Shown in pieces: positions 1-8,489 of a stretch of 64,000 bases of DNA (position 1 is its first letter; each line of letters opens with the position of its first letter). Origin of the DNA: Shinella sp. XGS7 (GTDB lineage Bacteria > Pseudomonadota > Gammaproteobacteria > Burkholderiales > Burkholderiaceae_C). Under the pieces are notes generated by a model. That model did no database searches. It was not told where the DNA came from and was given only the letters and a program-made list of their open reading frames with translations. Made by a program: the position numbers and the translations under genes. The stretch is from assembly GCF_020535565.1 (NCBI RefSeq), contig NZ_CP084758.1, forward strand, positions 771,501 to 835,500. The letters are read 5' to 3'.

Positions 1-348
1 CTGCTGATGGCGGCCTCGGCCTGGCTCAAGCGCCTGGGCGTGCCGGTGGTGCTGGGCGTGATCGGCGTGGGCGGCCTGGTGCTGGACAAGATCTATGGCC
101 TGCCCGTCGTCTGGGTGCTGCTCAGGGCCCAGATCCAGGGCGCGCTCGGCGCCTATCTGAACCACCAGGGCGAGTTCGACCATCTGCGCCATGAGCCGCA
201 GGACCTGCTGAGCGCCGTGAGCCAATGGGCCTGGAACGACAGCCTGGCCGCCCTGGGGGGACTGGCCTCGCCGCATCTGCTGGGCGGCCTGCTGCTGGCC
301 GGCCTGTGCTTCTGGCTGCTGGTGCTCAAGCGCCAGCGCAGCGGCTGA
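1..348 (+). CDS. C-terminal part of an integral membrane protein, 5' end outside the window
   Basis: The frame is open from the first base, so the ATG at position 7 is probably internal and the gene begins upstream. The visible 115 or so residues contain a hydrophobic segment near the start (around VPVVLGVIGVGGLVL), a hydrophilic loop of about 50 residues, and a last membrane helix (LLGGLLLAGLCFWLLVLKRQ) ending in positive charges, so the C-terminus should be cytoplasmic. The layout resembles the tail of an ABC-2 type permease, but no diagnostic motif is present and that is only a guess. A strong terminator follows 28 bases after the stop, so this is the last gene of its operon. Confidence 0.6.
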   Translation: MLMAASAWLKRLGVPVVLGVIGVGGLVLDKIYGLPVVWVLLRAQIQGALGAYLNHQGEFDHLRHEPQDLLSAVSQWAWNDSLAALGGLASPHLLGGLLLAGLCFWLLVLKRQRSG

Positions 349-376
349 TTTCAGCGCATGGCATGCCCATGAAGAA

Positions 377-402
377 AGCCCGCTGGCCAGCGGGCTTTTT
401 TC
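377..402 (+). terminator. Rho-independent terminator between convergent genes
   Basis: AGCCCGCTGG and CCAGCGGGCT form a perfect hairpin followed by TTTTTTC on the plus strand. It ends the upstream membrane-protein transcript. On the minus strand the hairpin is followed by TTTCTTC, so it may also slow transcripts from the convergent ferritin-like gene. Confidence 0.85.
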
Positions 403-420
403 TTTGGGCGCCGAGACAGC

Positions 421-1293
421 TCAGGCCGCCGGCACGGCAGGCGGGGTGCCACCGGTGGCGGCCGCGACGCGAGCCGCCATCTCCTTGCGGAAGCGGTTGA
501 GCTCCTGCACGCTGGCAAAGCTGCGCTCCATCAGCAGGCTCATATTGTGGAGGATGCGTTCCACCACCTTGGTCTCCCAGACCGCGTCGAACTGGATCTG
601 CTTGTCCAGCCAGCGCTCCAGCCACTCGGGGTCGGGCAGGCGGCTCTGGATGGTGTCGCGCGGGAAGAGCTTGGCGTTGACGTGCAGATTGGTGGGGTGC
701 AGGGCCTGGGCCGTGCGGCGGGCGCTGGCCATGAGCACGCCCACCTTGGCAAAGGCGGCGCGGGCCTCGTCACCAAACTTGCTCATCGCGCGCTTCATGT
801 AACGCAGGTAAGCGCCGCCGTGGCGGGCCTCGTCGCGCGAGAGGGTTTCGTAGATGGCCTTGATCACGGGCTCGGTATGCCATTCGGCGGCACGGCGGTA
901 CCAGTGGTTCAGGCGGATTTCGCCGCAAAAATGCAGCATCAGGGTTTCCAGCGCCGGGGCGGGGTCGAACTCGAAGCGCACCTCGTGCAGCTCCTGCTCG
1001 GTGGGCACCAAATCGGGCCGGAAGCGGCGCAGGTACTCCATCAGCACCAGGGAGTGCTTCTGCTCCTCGAAGAACCACACGCTCATGAAGGCGGAGAAGT
1101 CGCTGTCTTCGCGGTTGTCGCGCAGGAACATCTCGGTGGCGGGCAGGGCGGACCACTCGGTGATGGCGTTCATCTTGATGGTCTGCGCCTGGTCTTCGGT
1201 GAGCAGGGCGGGATCGAATTTGTCCCAGGGGATGTCCGTGTCCATGTTCCAGCGCACGGCCTCAAGCTGCTTGAAGAGTTCGGGATAAAGCAT
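421..1293 (-). CDS. Ferritin-like diiron protein (acyl-ACP desaturase/AurF-like fold)
   Basis: A 290-residue soluble protein, mostly helical, with two EXXH motifs typical of the diiron ferritin-like superfamily: EQKH in the first half and EARH in SRDEARHGG about 80 residues later, each preceded by a further acidic helix. Members include stearoyl-ACP desaturases and N-oxygenases; the substrate cannot be read from the sequence. The frame is open upstream, but the ATG at 1293 is chosen because AAGGA lies just before it and the protein then begins MLYPELFKQ without a low-complexity leader. The tail is Ala/Pro-rich. It stands alone, convergent with the membrane protein at the window edge and divergent from the small-RNA region. 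Confidence 0.8.
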   Translation of the reverse strand: MLYPELFKQLEAVRWNMDTDIPWDKFDPALLTEDQAQTIKMNAITEWSALPATEMFLRDNREDSDFSAFMSVWFFEEQKHSLVLMEYLRRFRPDLVPTEQELHEVRFEFDPAPALETLMLHFCGEIRLNHWYRRAAEWHTEPVIKAIYETLSRDEARHGGAYLRYMKRAMSKFGDEARAAFAKVGVLMASARRTAQALHPTNLHVNAKLFPRDTIQSRLPDPEWLERWLDKQIQFDAVWETKVVERILHNMSLLMERSFASVQELNRFRKEMAARVAAATGGTPPAVPAA

Positions 1294-1599
1294 GGTCCGT
1301 CCTTGTTGGGCGTCCGAAGGGTCGACAGATTTTATGCCGCGGCGTCCCGGGCGGCATGCCGGCCCCGCCATGGCCCGAAAGGGCCGGGATGCTCTTGAAA
1401 AACCAGGGCGGCGCACCGATATACAGGCATGCAACAGTCACTCTCGCGAGCTGTACCCACTATGGGGGACAGTTGCAAATGTGACCGGTCATCAAAGCCA
1501 AACACAGGTTACACATAAGCCACATCAGGAAACCGCTTTATCCGCAGCACTGAGGGAGACTGCACACAAGGGTCTGCATAGACTGCCCGACCAAGACAA

Positions 1600-1752
1600 G
1601 CACTGACCGACTTTCGGTCGCGAGACCGCCTCCGCGAGGAGGCCGCAATCCCGAAGCCCTTCTCCTCCTCCTCCCTCCCTCCCTCGTTGGCTTCGGGGCG
1701 TCTTGTGACCTCTTTTATGCACAGGGCTTCCGCTTCAGGCGGAAGCCCTTTT
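1600..1752 (+). ncRNA. Candidate structured small RNA with a C-rich anti-Shine-Dalgarno loop
   Basis: No protein gene lies between 1294 and 1798. Four consecutive perfect hairpins are visible on the plus strand: GACCGA-CTT-TCGGTC (1605-1619); GCCTCC-GCGA-GGAGGC (1628-1643), closed by a GNRA tetraloop; CCCGAAGCC/GGCTTCGGG (1650-1658 with 1689-1697) holding a 30-nt pyrimidine loop with repeated CTCCTCC; and an 11-bp terminator stem (1723-1733 with 1739-1749) followed by TTTT. The terminator points forward although no forward gene precedes it, so an independent transcript is implied. The C-rich loop is complementary to AGGAGG ribosome-binding sites, as in known CCUCCUCC-loop RNAs of other proteobacteria. 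The promoter was not found and the 5' end is approximate. Confidence 0.55.
1723..1752 (+). terminator. Rho-independent terminator of the candidate small RNA
   Basis: AGGGCTTCCGC and GCGGAAGCCCT form an 11-bp perfect stem with loop TTCAG, followed by TTTT then GCTT. On the minus strand the stem is not followed by a T-run, so it does not look like the terminator of corA, which ends 47 bases further right. Confidence 0.75.
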
Positions 1753-1798
1753 GCTTGATGGGTCAGGAAAAGGGTCGGGGGCGGCGGAGCCCCGGGGT

Positions 1799-2773
1799 TC
1801 AGCGCATCCAGCCCTTGCGGCGGAAGTAGATCAGCGGCGCGGCCACCGAGGCCGCCATCAGCAGCAGGGCGTAGGGGTAGCCGTAGCTCCAGTCCAGCTC
1901 GGGCATGAACTTGAAGTTCATGCCGTAGATGCTGGCGATCAGGGTGGGCGGCAGCAGGGCCACGCTGGCCACCGAGAAGATCTTGATGATCTTGTTCTGG
2001 TTGATGTTGATGAAGCCGACCGTGGCATCCATCAGGAAGTTGATCTTGTCGAACAGAAAGGCCGTGTGGCTGTCCAGCGAGTCGATGTCGCGCAGGATCT
2101 GGCGCGACTCCTCGAACTGCTCGGCATTGAGCATGCGGCTGCGCATCATGAAGCTGACCGCGCGGCGCGTGTCCATGACGTTGCGACGGATGCGGCCGTT
2201 CAAGTCTTCCTCGCGGGCGATGGCGGCCAGCACCTCGGCGGCCTCGGTATCGTTCACCTCGCTCTTGAGCACGCGGGCACTGACCTTCTCCAGGCTGTCG
2301 TAAATGCCCTCCAGCACATCGGCCGAGTACTCGGCGTCGGCGTCGTAGAGCTTGAGCAGCACGTCCTTGGCGTCCTCGATCAGGGCCGGGATCCGGCGCG
2401 CGCGCAGGCGCAGCAGGCGGAAGACCGGCAGATCCTCCTTGTGGACGGAGAACAGCACATTGTTGAAGAGGATGAAGGCCACGCGCACATTGCGCGGGGA
2501 ACTGTCGTCATCGATCAGGAAGTCCGAGCGGATATGCAGCTCGCCGTTGTCTTCCTCGTAGAAGCGGGCCGATTCTTCCAGGTCGTCGTCAACGATGTCT
2601 TCGGGGATGCTCAGCCCGAAATGGTCGCGGATCCAGCCCTTCTCCTCGGCGCTGGGATCCTCCAGGTCCACCCAGATGGGGCGCGACTGGGCCAGGGCCT
2701 CGGGGCTGCCGATCTCTTCCTGGAACAGCCCGCCGCGCAGGCGGCCGTTGTCCAGCGTGAAAACATTGAGCAT
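1799..2773 (-). CDS. corA: Magnesium/cobalt transporter CorA
   Basis: A 324-residue CorA channel for Mg2+ uptake at the inner membrane. The N-terminal two-thirds is the cytoplasmic acidic domain and long stalk helix. The end shows the family signature: a helix containing LLPPTLIASI, the YGMN pore motif (GMN at about 284-286), a short periplasmic MPELDW loop, and a last helix (YALLLMAASVAAPLIYF) with a basic tail. Length is normal. The start ATG has GGAG upstream. It is a single gene with a long leader and no neighbours in its operon. Confidence 0.95.
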   Translation of the reverse strand: MLNVFTLDNGRLRGGLFQEEIGSPEALAQSRPIWVDLEDPSAEEKGWIRDHFGLSIPEDIVDDDLEESARFYEEDNGELHIRSDFLIDDDSSPRNVRVAFILFNNVLFSVHKEDLPVFRLLRLRARRIPALIEDAKDVLLKLYDADAEYSADVLEGIYDSLEKVSARVLKSEVNDTEAAEVLAAIAREEDLNGRIRRNVMDTRRAVSFMMRSRMLNAEQFEESRQILRDIDSLDSHTAFLFDKINFLMDATVGFININQNKIIKIFSVASVALLPPTLIASIYGMNFKFMPELDWSYGYPYALLLMAASVAAPLIYFRRKGWMR

Positions 2774-2975
2774 GCGAAAAGTCTCCAGCGCCTAGTGCGC
2801 CGTCTTGAGGGGGACGGGCTGGCCGTCCGGATTGGGCTGAGGTAGGGGGTACCGTCTCACTCCGGACTGGCGCCGGGCGCTCAGGGGCGCCGCCGGCTGC
2901 AGGCACTGGAGTGGACGGTCACCGCGGGTGATCGCTGTCCAAGAAAGACTCCAGAGATGGGGAAGCCGGATTATC
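2774..2975 (-). promoter_or_regulatory. Long GC-rich leader of corA and possible promoter
   Basis: About 500 bases separate corA from hpf, with no gene. On the minus strand GATAAT (2970-2975), with TTGCGC 18 bases upstream (2994-2999), is a possible promoter. It would give an untranslated leader of about 200 nt with several GC-rich inverted stretches (for example around GGCGCCGGGCGC and the CACCCGCGGTG palindrome near 2930). A long leader on an Mg2+ transporter gene could be regulatory, but I recognise no known riboswitch in it. Between 2976 and 3279 I see no other feature except the hpf ribosome-binding site. Confidence 0.3.
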
Positions 2976-3279
2976 ACATCGGCGTCCAGGGTGGCGCAAA
3001 GGTCAACAGCGCATTGAAGCACAGGACTTGCCACCCCGGGCGGGCAACACTCCGAAAGGCTCGGGCTTTTCCGTCAAATGCTTGTCATGGAAGAGGGGGC
3101 GGCGCACACTGGACTCGACCGATCAGCCCCCAAGAACAGCACCCGCCTCCGCCTCAGTCCACCTCCCACACCCCACCGCTTTCAGCCCCTCGGCTTTCGA
3201 ACATCTCCCGATTCCCTACCCCACTGCGCTTCCCCGTTTTCTAGGCTTTTTCCCGTCCACCCCCGTGAAAGGAGGCTCT

Positions 3280-3618
3280 ATGAACCTGACAATCAGCGGC
3301 CACCATCTTGAAGTGACACCAGCGCTGCGTGAGTACGTACTCACCAAGCTAGACAGGGTGACCCGCCACTTTGACCAGGTCGTCGATATCAACGTCCTGC
3401 TCACCGTGGAGAAGCAAAAGGAGAAGGAACGCCGGCAACGCGCCGAAGTCACCGTGCACGTCAAGGGTCGTGACATCTTCGTGGAGCAGTCCCATGAAGA
3501 CATGTATGCCGCGATTGATCAGCTGATGGACAAGCTGGATCGCCAGGTCTGCCGCCACAAGGACAAGGTGCAGGATCACCACCACGCCTCGGCCAAGCGC
3601 CTGGAACTGGGCGCCTGA
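3280..3618 (+). CDS. hpf: Ribosome hibernation-promoting factor, short form
   Basis: A 112-residue HPF/YfiA protein that binds the 30S decoding region in stationary phase and promotes inactive 100S dimers. The sequence begins [13 protein letters not shown] and follows the beta-alpha-beta-beta-beta-alpha fold; the conserved basic patch ([19 protein letters not shown]) and the second helix ([18 protein letters not shown]) are clear. The long-form C-terminal dimerisation domain is missing. The ATG at 3280 is preceded by AAAGGAGG, an excellent ribosome-binding site. In related bacteria it usually follows rpoN and precedes ptsN; here ptsN follows, but rpoN is not upstream in this window (corA is). 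Confidence 0.93.
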   Translation: MNLTISGHHLEVTPALREYVLTKLDRVTRHFDQVVDINVLLTVEKQKEKERRQRAEVTVHVKGRDIFVEQSHEDMYAAIDQLMDKLDRQVCRHKDKVQDHHHASAKRLELGA

Positions 3619-3653
3619 GCGCCTCCCGAGCTCGCTGCAGCGAGCCCGAAACG

Positions 3654-3675
3654 AGCGGCCCACGGGCCGCTTTTT
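3654..3675 (+). terminator. Rho-independent terminator after hpf
   Basis: AGCGGCC-CACG-GGCCGCT hairpin followed by TTTTTC. It separates hpf from ptsN, which then needs its own promoter. Confidence 0.85.
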
Positions 3676-3791
3676 CATGGGCGGCCGGCCGGACTTCGCT
3701 ATGCGCACAATGTTGTTGCTGCACCGCCGCAAAGATGCGTATTACTGCGCCGACACCGAAAGCGCGGGGCCCATCGACTTGACGGGATTCC

Positions 3792-3797
3792 TATAAT
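3792..3797 (+). promoter_or_regulatory. Probable -10 element of the ptsN-hprK operon
   Basis: A perfect TATAAT 69 bases upstream of ptsN and downstream of the hpf terminator. No good -35 hexamer is at the right distance, so the transcription start is not certain. Confidence 0.45.
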
Positions 3798-3865
3798 CCG
3801 CTCTCCCGTGACCGAACAAGCGTACCGCCCAAGGCCCATCAAGCCGTAATCGGCGCTGCGACCCG

Positions 3866-4336
3866 ATGAACCGTCTTGCCGCCATCCTGCCCGCCAGCAA
3901 CGTGCTGGTGAATGTGGACGCCTCCAGCAAAAAGCGAGTGTTCGAGCAGGCCGGTCTGCTGTTCGAGAACAACCACAGCATTTCCCGCGCCTCGGTGACG
4001 GACAACCTCTTCGCTCGCGAGCGCCTGGGGTCCACCGGCCTGGGCCATGGTGTGGCCATCCCGCACGGCCGCATCAAGGGCCTGAAGAATCCGCTGGCCG
4101 CCGTGCTGCGCGTGCAGCAGCCCATCGGCTTCGATGCGCCGGACGACGAGCCCGTCAGCCTGCTGATTTTCCTGCTGGTGCCCGAAGCCGCCACCCAGCG
4201 CCATCTGGAAATCCTCTCCGAGATCGCCGAGATGCTCTCGGACCGGGAGCTGCGCGAGCGCCTCAAGACCGAGCCCGAAGCCGCCGATCTGCACCGCCTG
4301 ATCTCGGCCTGGGAACCGCTGAAGTCGGTCGCCTGA
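3866..4336 (+). CDS. ptsN: PTS IIA-like nitrogen regulatory protein PtsN (EIIA-Ntr)
   Basis: A 156-residue EIIA domain of the nitrogen phosphotransferase system, a regulatory phosphorelay (EI-Ntr, NPr, EIIA-Ntr) without a sugar permease. The phosphorylated histidine is His67 in GHGVAIPHGRIKG, the standard EIIA-Ntr motif. It opens with MNRLAAILPASNV, as in other betaproteobacteria. Partners ptsO/ptsP are not in the window. The stop is 15 bases before the GTG of hprK, so the two are co-transcribed, matching the conserved ptsN-hprK pair in Burkholderiales. Confidence 0.95.
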   Translation: MNRLAAILPASNVLVNVDASSKKRVFEQAGLLFENNHSISRASVTDNLFARERLGSTGLGHGVAIPHGRIKGLKNPLAAVLRVQQPIGFDAPDDEPVSLLIFLLVPEAATQRHLEILSEIAEMLSDRELRERLKTEPEAADLHRLISAWEPLKSVA

Positions 4337-4351
4337 TACCGCCCGCGCCGC

Positions 4352-5320
4352 GTGAAAGTCACCTCGATCAGCGCCGACCGGCTCTTTGAAGAGCACCGCG
4401 AGGCCCTGCGCTGGGAATGGATTGCCGGCCACGCCCATCCGGAGCGCCGCTTCGATGAGGGCGCGCTGCGCGATGCCCAGTCCGCGGCAGATCTGGTCGG
4501 CTATCTGAACTACATCCACCCCTACCGGGTGCAGATCGTGGGCCGCCGCGAGGTGGCCTATCTGAGCCAGGCCTCGGGCGAGGTGCTGGACCGCCGCATC
4601 GCGCGCATCGTCACCCTGGAGCCGCCGGTCATCATCGTGGCCGACGATCAGGTGCCGCCAGACCGCCTGGTGGCCATGTGCGACCGCGCCGAAATCCCGC
4701 TCTTCATCACCGCCGACTCCGCCGGCCATGTGATCGACGTGGTGCGCGCCTATCTGGCCCAGACCTGCGCCAACCGCACCACCCGCCACGGCGTGTTCAT
4801 GGACATCCTGGGCCTGGGCGTGCTGCTCACCGGCGAGTCCGGCCTGGGCAAGAGCGAGCTGGGCCTGGAGCTGATCTCGCGCGGCCACGGCCTGGTGGCC
4901 GACGACGCGGTGGATTTCTTCCGTATCGCCCAGACCGCCATCGAGGGCCGCTGCCCCGAGCTGCTGATGAACCTGCTGGAGGTGCGCGGCATCGGCCTGC
5001 TGGACATCAAGGCCATCTTTGGCGAGACCGCGGTGCGCCGCAAGATGCGGCTCAAGCTCATCGTGCACCTGGTCCGCAAGGAGACCATGGAGCGCGATTT
5101 CGAGCGCCTGCCCTACGAGCCGCTCTACGAGGACGTGCTGGGCATGCCGGTGCGCAAGGTGGTGATCGCGGTGGACGCCGGCCGCAACCTGGCCGTGCTG
5201 GTGGAAGCCGCGGTGCGCAACACCATCCTGCAGCTGCGGGGCATCGACACCTACCGCGAGTTCGTGGAGCGCCATCAGCGCGCCATCGAGAGCGGCCAGC
5301 TCGACGATCCCGATCACTGA
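4352..5320 (+). CDS. hprK: HPr kinase/phosphorylase
   Basis: A 322-residue bifunctional enzyme that phosphorylates and dephosphorylates a serine of HPr. The N-terminal domain covers roughly residues 1-130. The catalytic domain has the Walker A loop GESGLGKS (161-168), the conserved His of TTRHGVFMD (146) and the C-terminal [21 protein letters not shown] region of the K3 signature. The start is GTG at 4352, 15 bases after ptsN. In proteobacteria lacking sugar PTS, HprK probably acts on the nitrogen-PTS HPr-like protein; that link is known for the family, not shown here. Confidence 0.95.
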   Translation: MKVTSISADRLFEEHREALRWEWIAGHAHPERRFDEGALRDAQSAADLVGYLNYIHPYRVQIVGRREVAYLSQASGEVLDRRIARIVTLEPPVIIVADDQVPPDRLVAMCDRAEIPLFITADSAGHVIDVVRAYLAQTCANRTTRHGVFMDILGLGVLLTGESGLGKSELGLELISRGHGLVADDAVDFFRIAQTAIEGRCPELLMNLLEVRGIGLLDIKAIFGETAVRRKMRLKLIVHLVRKETMERDFERLPYEPLYEDVLGMPVRKVVIAVDAGRNLAVLVEAAVRNTILQLRGIDTYREFVERHQRAIESGQLDDPDH

Positions 5321-5353
5321 GCCCGGCGCGCGGGCTCGGTCAAGCGCCGGGCC

Positions 5354-5779
5354 TCAGCCGCGGTGCGGGCAGGCCTTCTTGGTGCAGGTGGCGTACAGGG
5401 CCAGCGAATGCTCCTGCAGCGCGAAGCCGCGATCCTTGGCGATGGTGTGCTGACGCTCCTCGATCTGGGCGTCGTAGAACTCCTCCACGCGGCCGCAGGT
5501 GAGGCAGACCAGATGGTCGTGGTGGTGCCCTTCGTTGAGCTCGAACACCGCCTTGCCGGATTCGAAATGGTTGCGCGAGAGCAGGCCCGCCTGCTCGAAC
5601 TGGGTCAGCACACGGTAGACCGTGGCCAGGCCGATATCGGCCCCCTCGTTGAGCAATGCCTTGTAAACGTCTTCAGCGGTCATGTGGCGCTGCGCCGCCG
5701 TCTGGAAGATCTCGAGGATCTTGATGCGGGGCAACGTGGCCTTGAGGCCGCTGTTCTTGATTTCTTCGGTCCGGTCCAT
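5354..5779 (-). CDS. fur: Ferric uptake regulator Fur
   Basis: A 141-residue Fur repressor. The winged-helix part ([13 protein letters not shown] ... [18 protein letters not shown]) is followed by the metal-sensing dimerisation domain with HHHDH and two cysteine pairs, CLTC and CTKKAC, typical of the structural zinc site. Translation is placed at the ATG at 5779 ([18 protein letters not shown]), which matches known Fur N-termini; the frame stays open a further 17 codons upstream without family similarity. It faces bamE across a 95-bp divergent promoter region, the usual fur/omlA arrangement, and converges with hprK. Confidence 0.95.
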   Translation of the reverse strand: MDRTEEIKNSGLKATLPRIKILEIFQTAAQRHMTAEDVYKALLNEGADIGLATVYRVLTQFEQAGLLSRNHFESGKAVFELNEGHHHDHLVCLTCGRVEEFYDAQIEERQHTIAKDRGFALQEHSLALYATCTKKACPHRG

Positions 5780-5874
5780 GTTCTTCTGCGCTGGGCCGAC
5801 CCCCATGGGCCTGCCGCTAGAATGGTCCAATCATAGCCAGCAATGGGCGTCCTGCGCCCCACGGCCCCGAAGAT

Positions 5875-6426
5875 ATGCGCTCCATCATCCCGACGTCCCT
5901 GGCCGCCCTGGCCCTGTTCGGCCTCGCCGGCTGCTCCTCGCTGCCCTCGTTGGACAGCCTGCCCTCGGTGGCCGGCGACAAGGTGCTGGGCTTGGTCACC
6001 CCCTACCGCCTCGAGGTGGTCCAGGGCAATGTGCTGACCAAGGAGCAGGTGGCCATGGTCAAGCCCGGCATGAACCGCGCCCAGGTGCGCGACCTGCTGG
6101 GTTCGCCCCTGCTGGCCGACATCTTCCACGACAACCGCTGGGACTACGCCTTCTCCATCCGCCGCCAGGGCACCGCGCCGCAGGCCCGCCACCTGGTCGC
6201 CTGGTTCGAGGGTGACAGCCTGAAGTCCATGGACGTGCCGGACGACCTGCCCAGCGAGAAGGAATTCATCGCCTCGATCAACACCTTCAAGCCCGGCAAG
6301 CTGCCCAAGCTGGAGCTGAGCGAGGACGAGCGCAAGTCCCTGCCGGTGCCGGCCAAGCCCGCCGCCCAGGCCCAGGAGCCCGTGGGCCCGGTGCGCGCTT
6401 ACCCGCCGCTGGAGCCGCGCTCGTGA
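5875..6426 (+). CDS. bamE: Outer-membrane assembly lipoprotein BamE (OmlA/SmpA)
   Basis: A 183-residue lipoprotein with signal peptide [20 protein letters not shown]; the lipobox LAGC places the lipidated cysteine at residue 20. The SmpA/OmlA domain includes [12 protein letters not shown], the conserved [19 protein letters not shown] turn and the DNRWDYAF strand. It helps BamABCD insert beta-barrel proteins such as LptD, also in this window. A Pro/Ala/Glu-rich extension of about 50 residues at the C-terminus is longer than in E. coli. Its TGA overlaps the GTG start of dapB. Confidence 0.93.
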   Translation: MRSIIPTSLAALALFGLAGCSSLPSLDSLPSVAGDKVLGLVTPYRLEVVQGNVLTKEQVAMVKPGMNRAQVRDLLGSPLLADIFHDNRWDYAFSIRRQGTAPQARHLVAWFEGDSLKSMDVPDDLPSEKEFIASINTFKPGKLPKLELSEDERKSLPVPAKPAAQAQEPVGPVRAYPPLEPRS

Positions 6427-7235
6427 GCGCCGCCCCGCTGAACATCGCCATCGCCGGTGCCTCCGGCCGCATGGGCCGCATGCTGATCGAGGCCGTGGTC
6501 AACGCCCCCGACTGCCGCCTCAGCGGCGCGCTGGACCGGCCCGACAGCCCGGCCCTGGGCCAGGACGCCAGCGCCTGGCTGGGCCAGGCCAGCGGCGTGG
6601 CCATCACCGCCGACCTGCGCCAGGGCCTGGCCGGCGCCGATGTGCTGATCGACTTCACCCGCCCCGAAGGCACGCTGGCCCACCTGGCCGTCTGCCGTGA
6701 GCTGGGCACCCAGGTCGTGATCGGCACCACCGGCTTCACCCCCGAGCAGAAGGCCGAGGTGGCCGCCTACGCCCGCGAAATCGGCGTCATGATGGCGCCC
6801 AATATGAGCGTGGGCGTCAACGTGGTGCTCAAGCTGCTGGACCTGGCCGCACGCTCCCTGTCCACCGGCTACGACATCGAGATCGTCGAAGCCCACCACC
6901 GCCACAAGGTGGATGCTCCCAGCGGCACCGCCCTGGCCATGGGCGAGGTGGTGGCCCAGGCCCTGGGCCGCGACCTCAAGAGCTGCGCGGTCTATGGCCG
7001 CGAGGGCGTCACCGGCGAGCGCGATCCCTCCACCATCGGCTTCGCCACCGTGCGCGGCGGCGATATCGTGGGTGACCACACGGTGCTCTTCGCCGGCATC
7101 GGCGAGCGCATCGAGATCAGCCACAAGTCCAGCAGCCGCGTCACCTATGCCCAGGGCAGCCTGCGCGCCGCCCGCTTCCTGGCCGCCAACGGTCCCGGCC
7201 TCTACGGCATGGACGACGTGCTGGGCCTGAAATGA
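6423..7235 (+). CDS. dapB: 4-hydroxy-tetrahydrodipicolinate reductase
   Basis: A 270-residue enzyme of the diaminopimelate/lysine pathway, reducing the DapA product with NAD(P)H in the cytoplasm. The nucleotide-binding motif GASGRMGRM is at residues 12-20, and the substrate and catalytic motif [15 protein letters not shown] is intact with its paired histidines and lysine. The C-terminal [12 protein letters not shown] is typical. The GTG start overlaps the bamE stop (GTGA), implying translational coupling. Confidence 0.96.
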   Translation: MSAAPLNIAIAGASGRMGRMLIEAVVNAPDCRLSGALDRPDSPALGQDASAWLGQASGVAITADLRQGLAGADVLIDFTRPEGTLAHLAVCRELGTQVVIGTTGFTPEQKAEVAAYAREIGVMMAPNMSVGVNVVLKLLDLAARSLSTGYDIEIVEAHHRHKVDAPSGTALAMGEVVAQALGRDLKSCAVYGREGVTGERDPSTIGFATVRGGDIVGDHTVLFAGIGERIEISHKSSSRVTYAQGSLRAARFLAANGPGLYGMDDVLGLK

Positions 7236-7245
7236 CCTTCCCCCC

Positions 7246-7318
7246 ACCGGCTTCGCCGGCCCCCTCGAGGGGGCAACACCGGCCGCCCGGCCAAGCCGGA
7301 TCGGCGGTGTTGGCTCGG
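7246..7318. repeat. Intergenic double-hairpin palindrome, REP-like
   Basis: Between dapB and the exbB-like gene lie CCGGC-TTC-GCCGG and CCCCCTCGAGGGGG in tandem, followed by a larger imperfect inverted repeat, AACACCGGCCGCC against GGCGGTGTT (about 7275-7312). The first two elements have the same architecture as the structure near 51440 (a GGC/GCC stem, then a CCCCCTCG-GGGGG stem). Such pairs occur repeatedly between genes in Burkholderiales genomes. Confidence 0.5.
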
Positions 7319-7340
7319 GAAATTCACGAGGGCTGCTGAG

Positions 7341-7994
7341 ATGCAGCCGGGCCTCGCGGGCTACTGGGCCCAGGCCGATGCGGTCTCGCGCGGCGTGGCC
7401 CTGCTGCTGCTGCTGATGTCGCTCAGCGCCTGGGTGCTGATCTTCTGGAAGAGCTGGACCCTGCGGCGCGCCCGGCGCGATCTGCAGCGGGCCGTGCCCG
7501 CCTTCTGGGCCGCGCCAGACCTGGACGCCGGCCGCCAGGCCCTGCTGGGTTTTGACCGCGAGGAGATCCTGCTGCCCCTGCTGGACGCCGGCCGCGCCAG
7601 CGCGTCGGGGCCCAGCCTGGAAGCCGCCGGCAAGCTCGAATCCCAGCTCACCCGCCGCCTGCGCGACGCGCTGCACGCCGTGCTGCAGCGCCTGCAGAGC
7701 GGCCAGGTCATGCTGGCCTCCATCGGCGCCACCGCGCCCTTTGTGGGCCTGTTCGGCACGGTCTGGGGCATCTTCCACGCCCTGCAGCGCCTCTCGGTGG
7801 GCGGCCAGCTCAGCATCGAGCGCATCGCCGGCCCGGTGGGCGAGGCCCTGGTGATGACGGCGGCCGGCCTGGCCGTGGCCATTCCCGCCGTGCTGGCCTA
7901 CAACGTGTTCGGCAAGCTCGTTGCCGCCTGCGAGGCCGAGCTGGAAGGCTTTGCCCACGATCTGCGCGAGCTGCTGCAGAGCGCGGCTGGCTGA
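7341..7994 (+). CDS. exbB: MotA/TolQ/ExbB-family proton channel subunit
   Basis: A 217-residue inner-membrane protein with three predicted helices: one near residues 16-34 (GVALLLLLMSLSAWVLIFW) and two after a cytoplasmic loop (VMLASIGATAPFVGLFGTVWGIF and ALVMTAAGLAVAIPAVLAYN). The TAPFVGLFGTVWGI and TAAGLAVAIPA stretches are the ExbB/TolQ signature. With ExbD it would convert proton-motive force into work on the outer membrane through a TonB/TolA-type partner, absent here. The name exbB rather than tolQ is a best fit; TolA/TolB/Pal are not adjacent. Confidence 0.85.
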   Translation: MQPGLAGYWAQADAVSRGVALLLLLMSLSAWVLIFWKSWTLRRARRDLQRAVPAFWAAPDLDAGRQALLGFDREEILLPLLDAGRASASGPSLEAAGKLESQLTRRLRDALHAVLQRLQSGQVMLASIGATAPFVGLFGTVWGIFHALQRLSVGGQLSIERIAGPVGEALVMTAAGLAVAIPAVLAYNVFGKLVAACEAELEGFAHDLRELLQSAAG

Positions 7995-8006
7995 GGAGCC
8001 CGCGTC

Positions 8007-8432
<426 letters not shown>

Positions 8433-8455
8433 GCCGCCGGTGCGGCCGCGCCTCC

Positions 8456-8461
8456 TACAAT
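8456..8461 (+). promoter_or_regulatory. Possible -10 element before leuS
   Basis: TACAAT 28 bases before the leuS ATG, in the GC-rich 57-bp gap after exbD. The same CCTACAAT wording precedes maeB (30970). No clear -35 element is visible. Confidence 0.3.
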
Positions 8462-8489
8462 CGGCGCCTTCAGCGCCCCGTGCTCCACC

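Noticed and set aside
3028-3279. Longer version of hpf starting at an upstream ATG
   Set aside because: The extra 84 residues are Pro/Ser-rich without family similarity, while ATG 3280 has a near-perfect ribosome-binding site and the exact HPF N-terminus.
5319-5352. GC-rich inverted repeats between hprK and fur as a terminator
   Set aside because: GCCCGGCG and CGCCGGGC can pair, but no T-run follows on either strand, so I do not call it a terminator.
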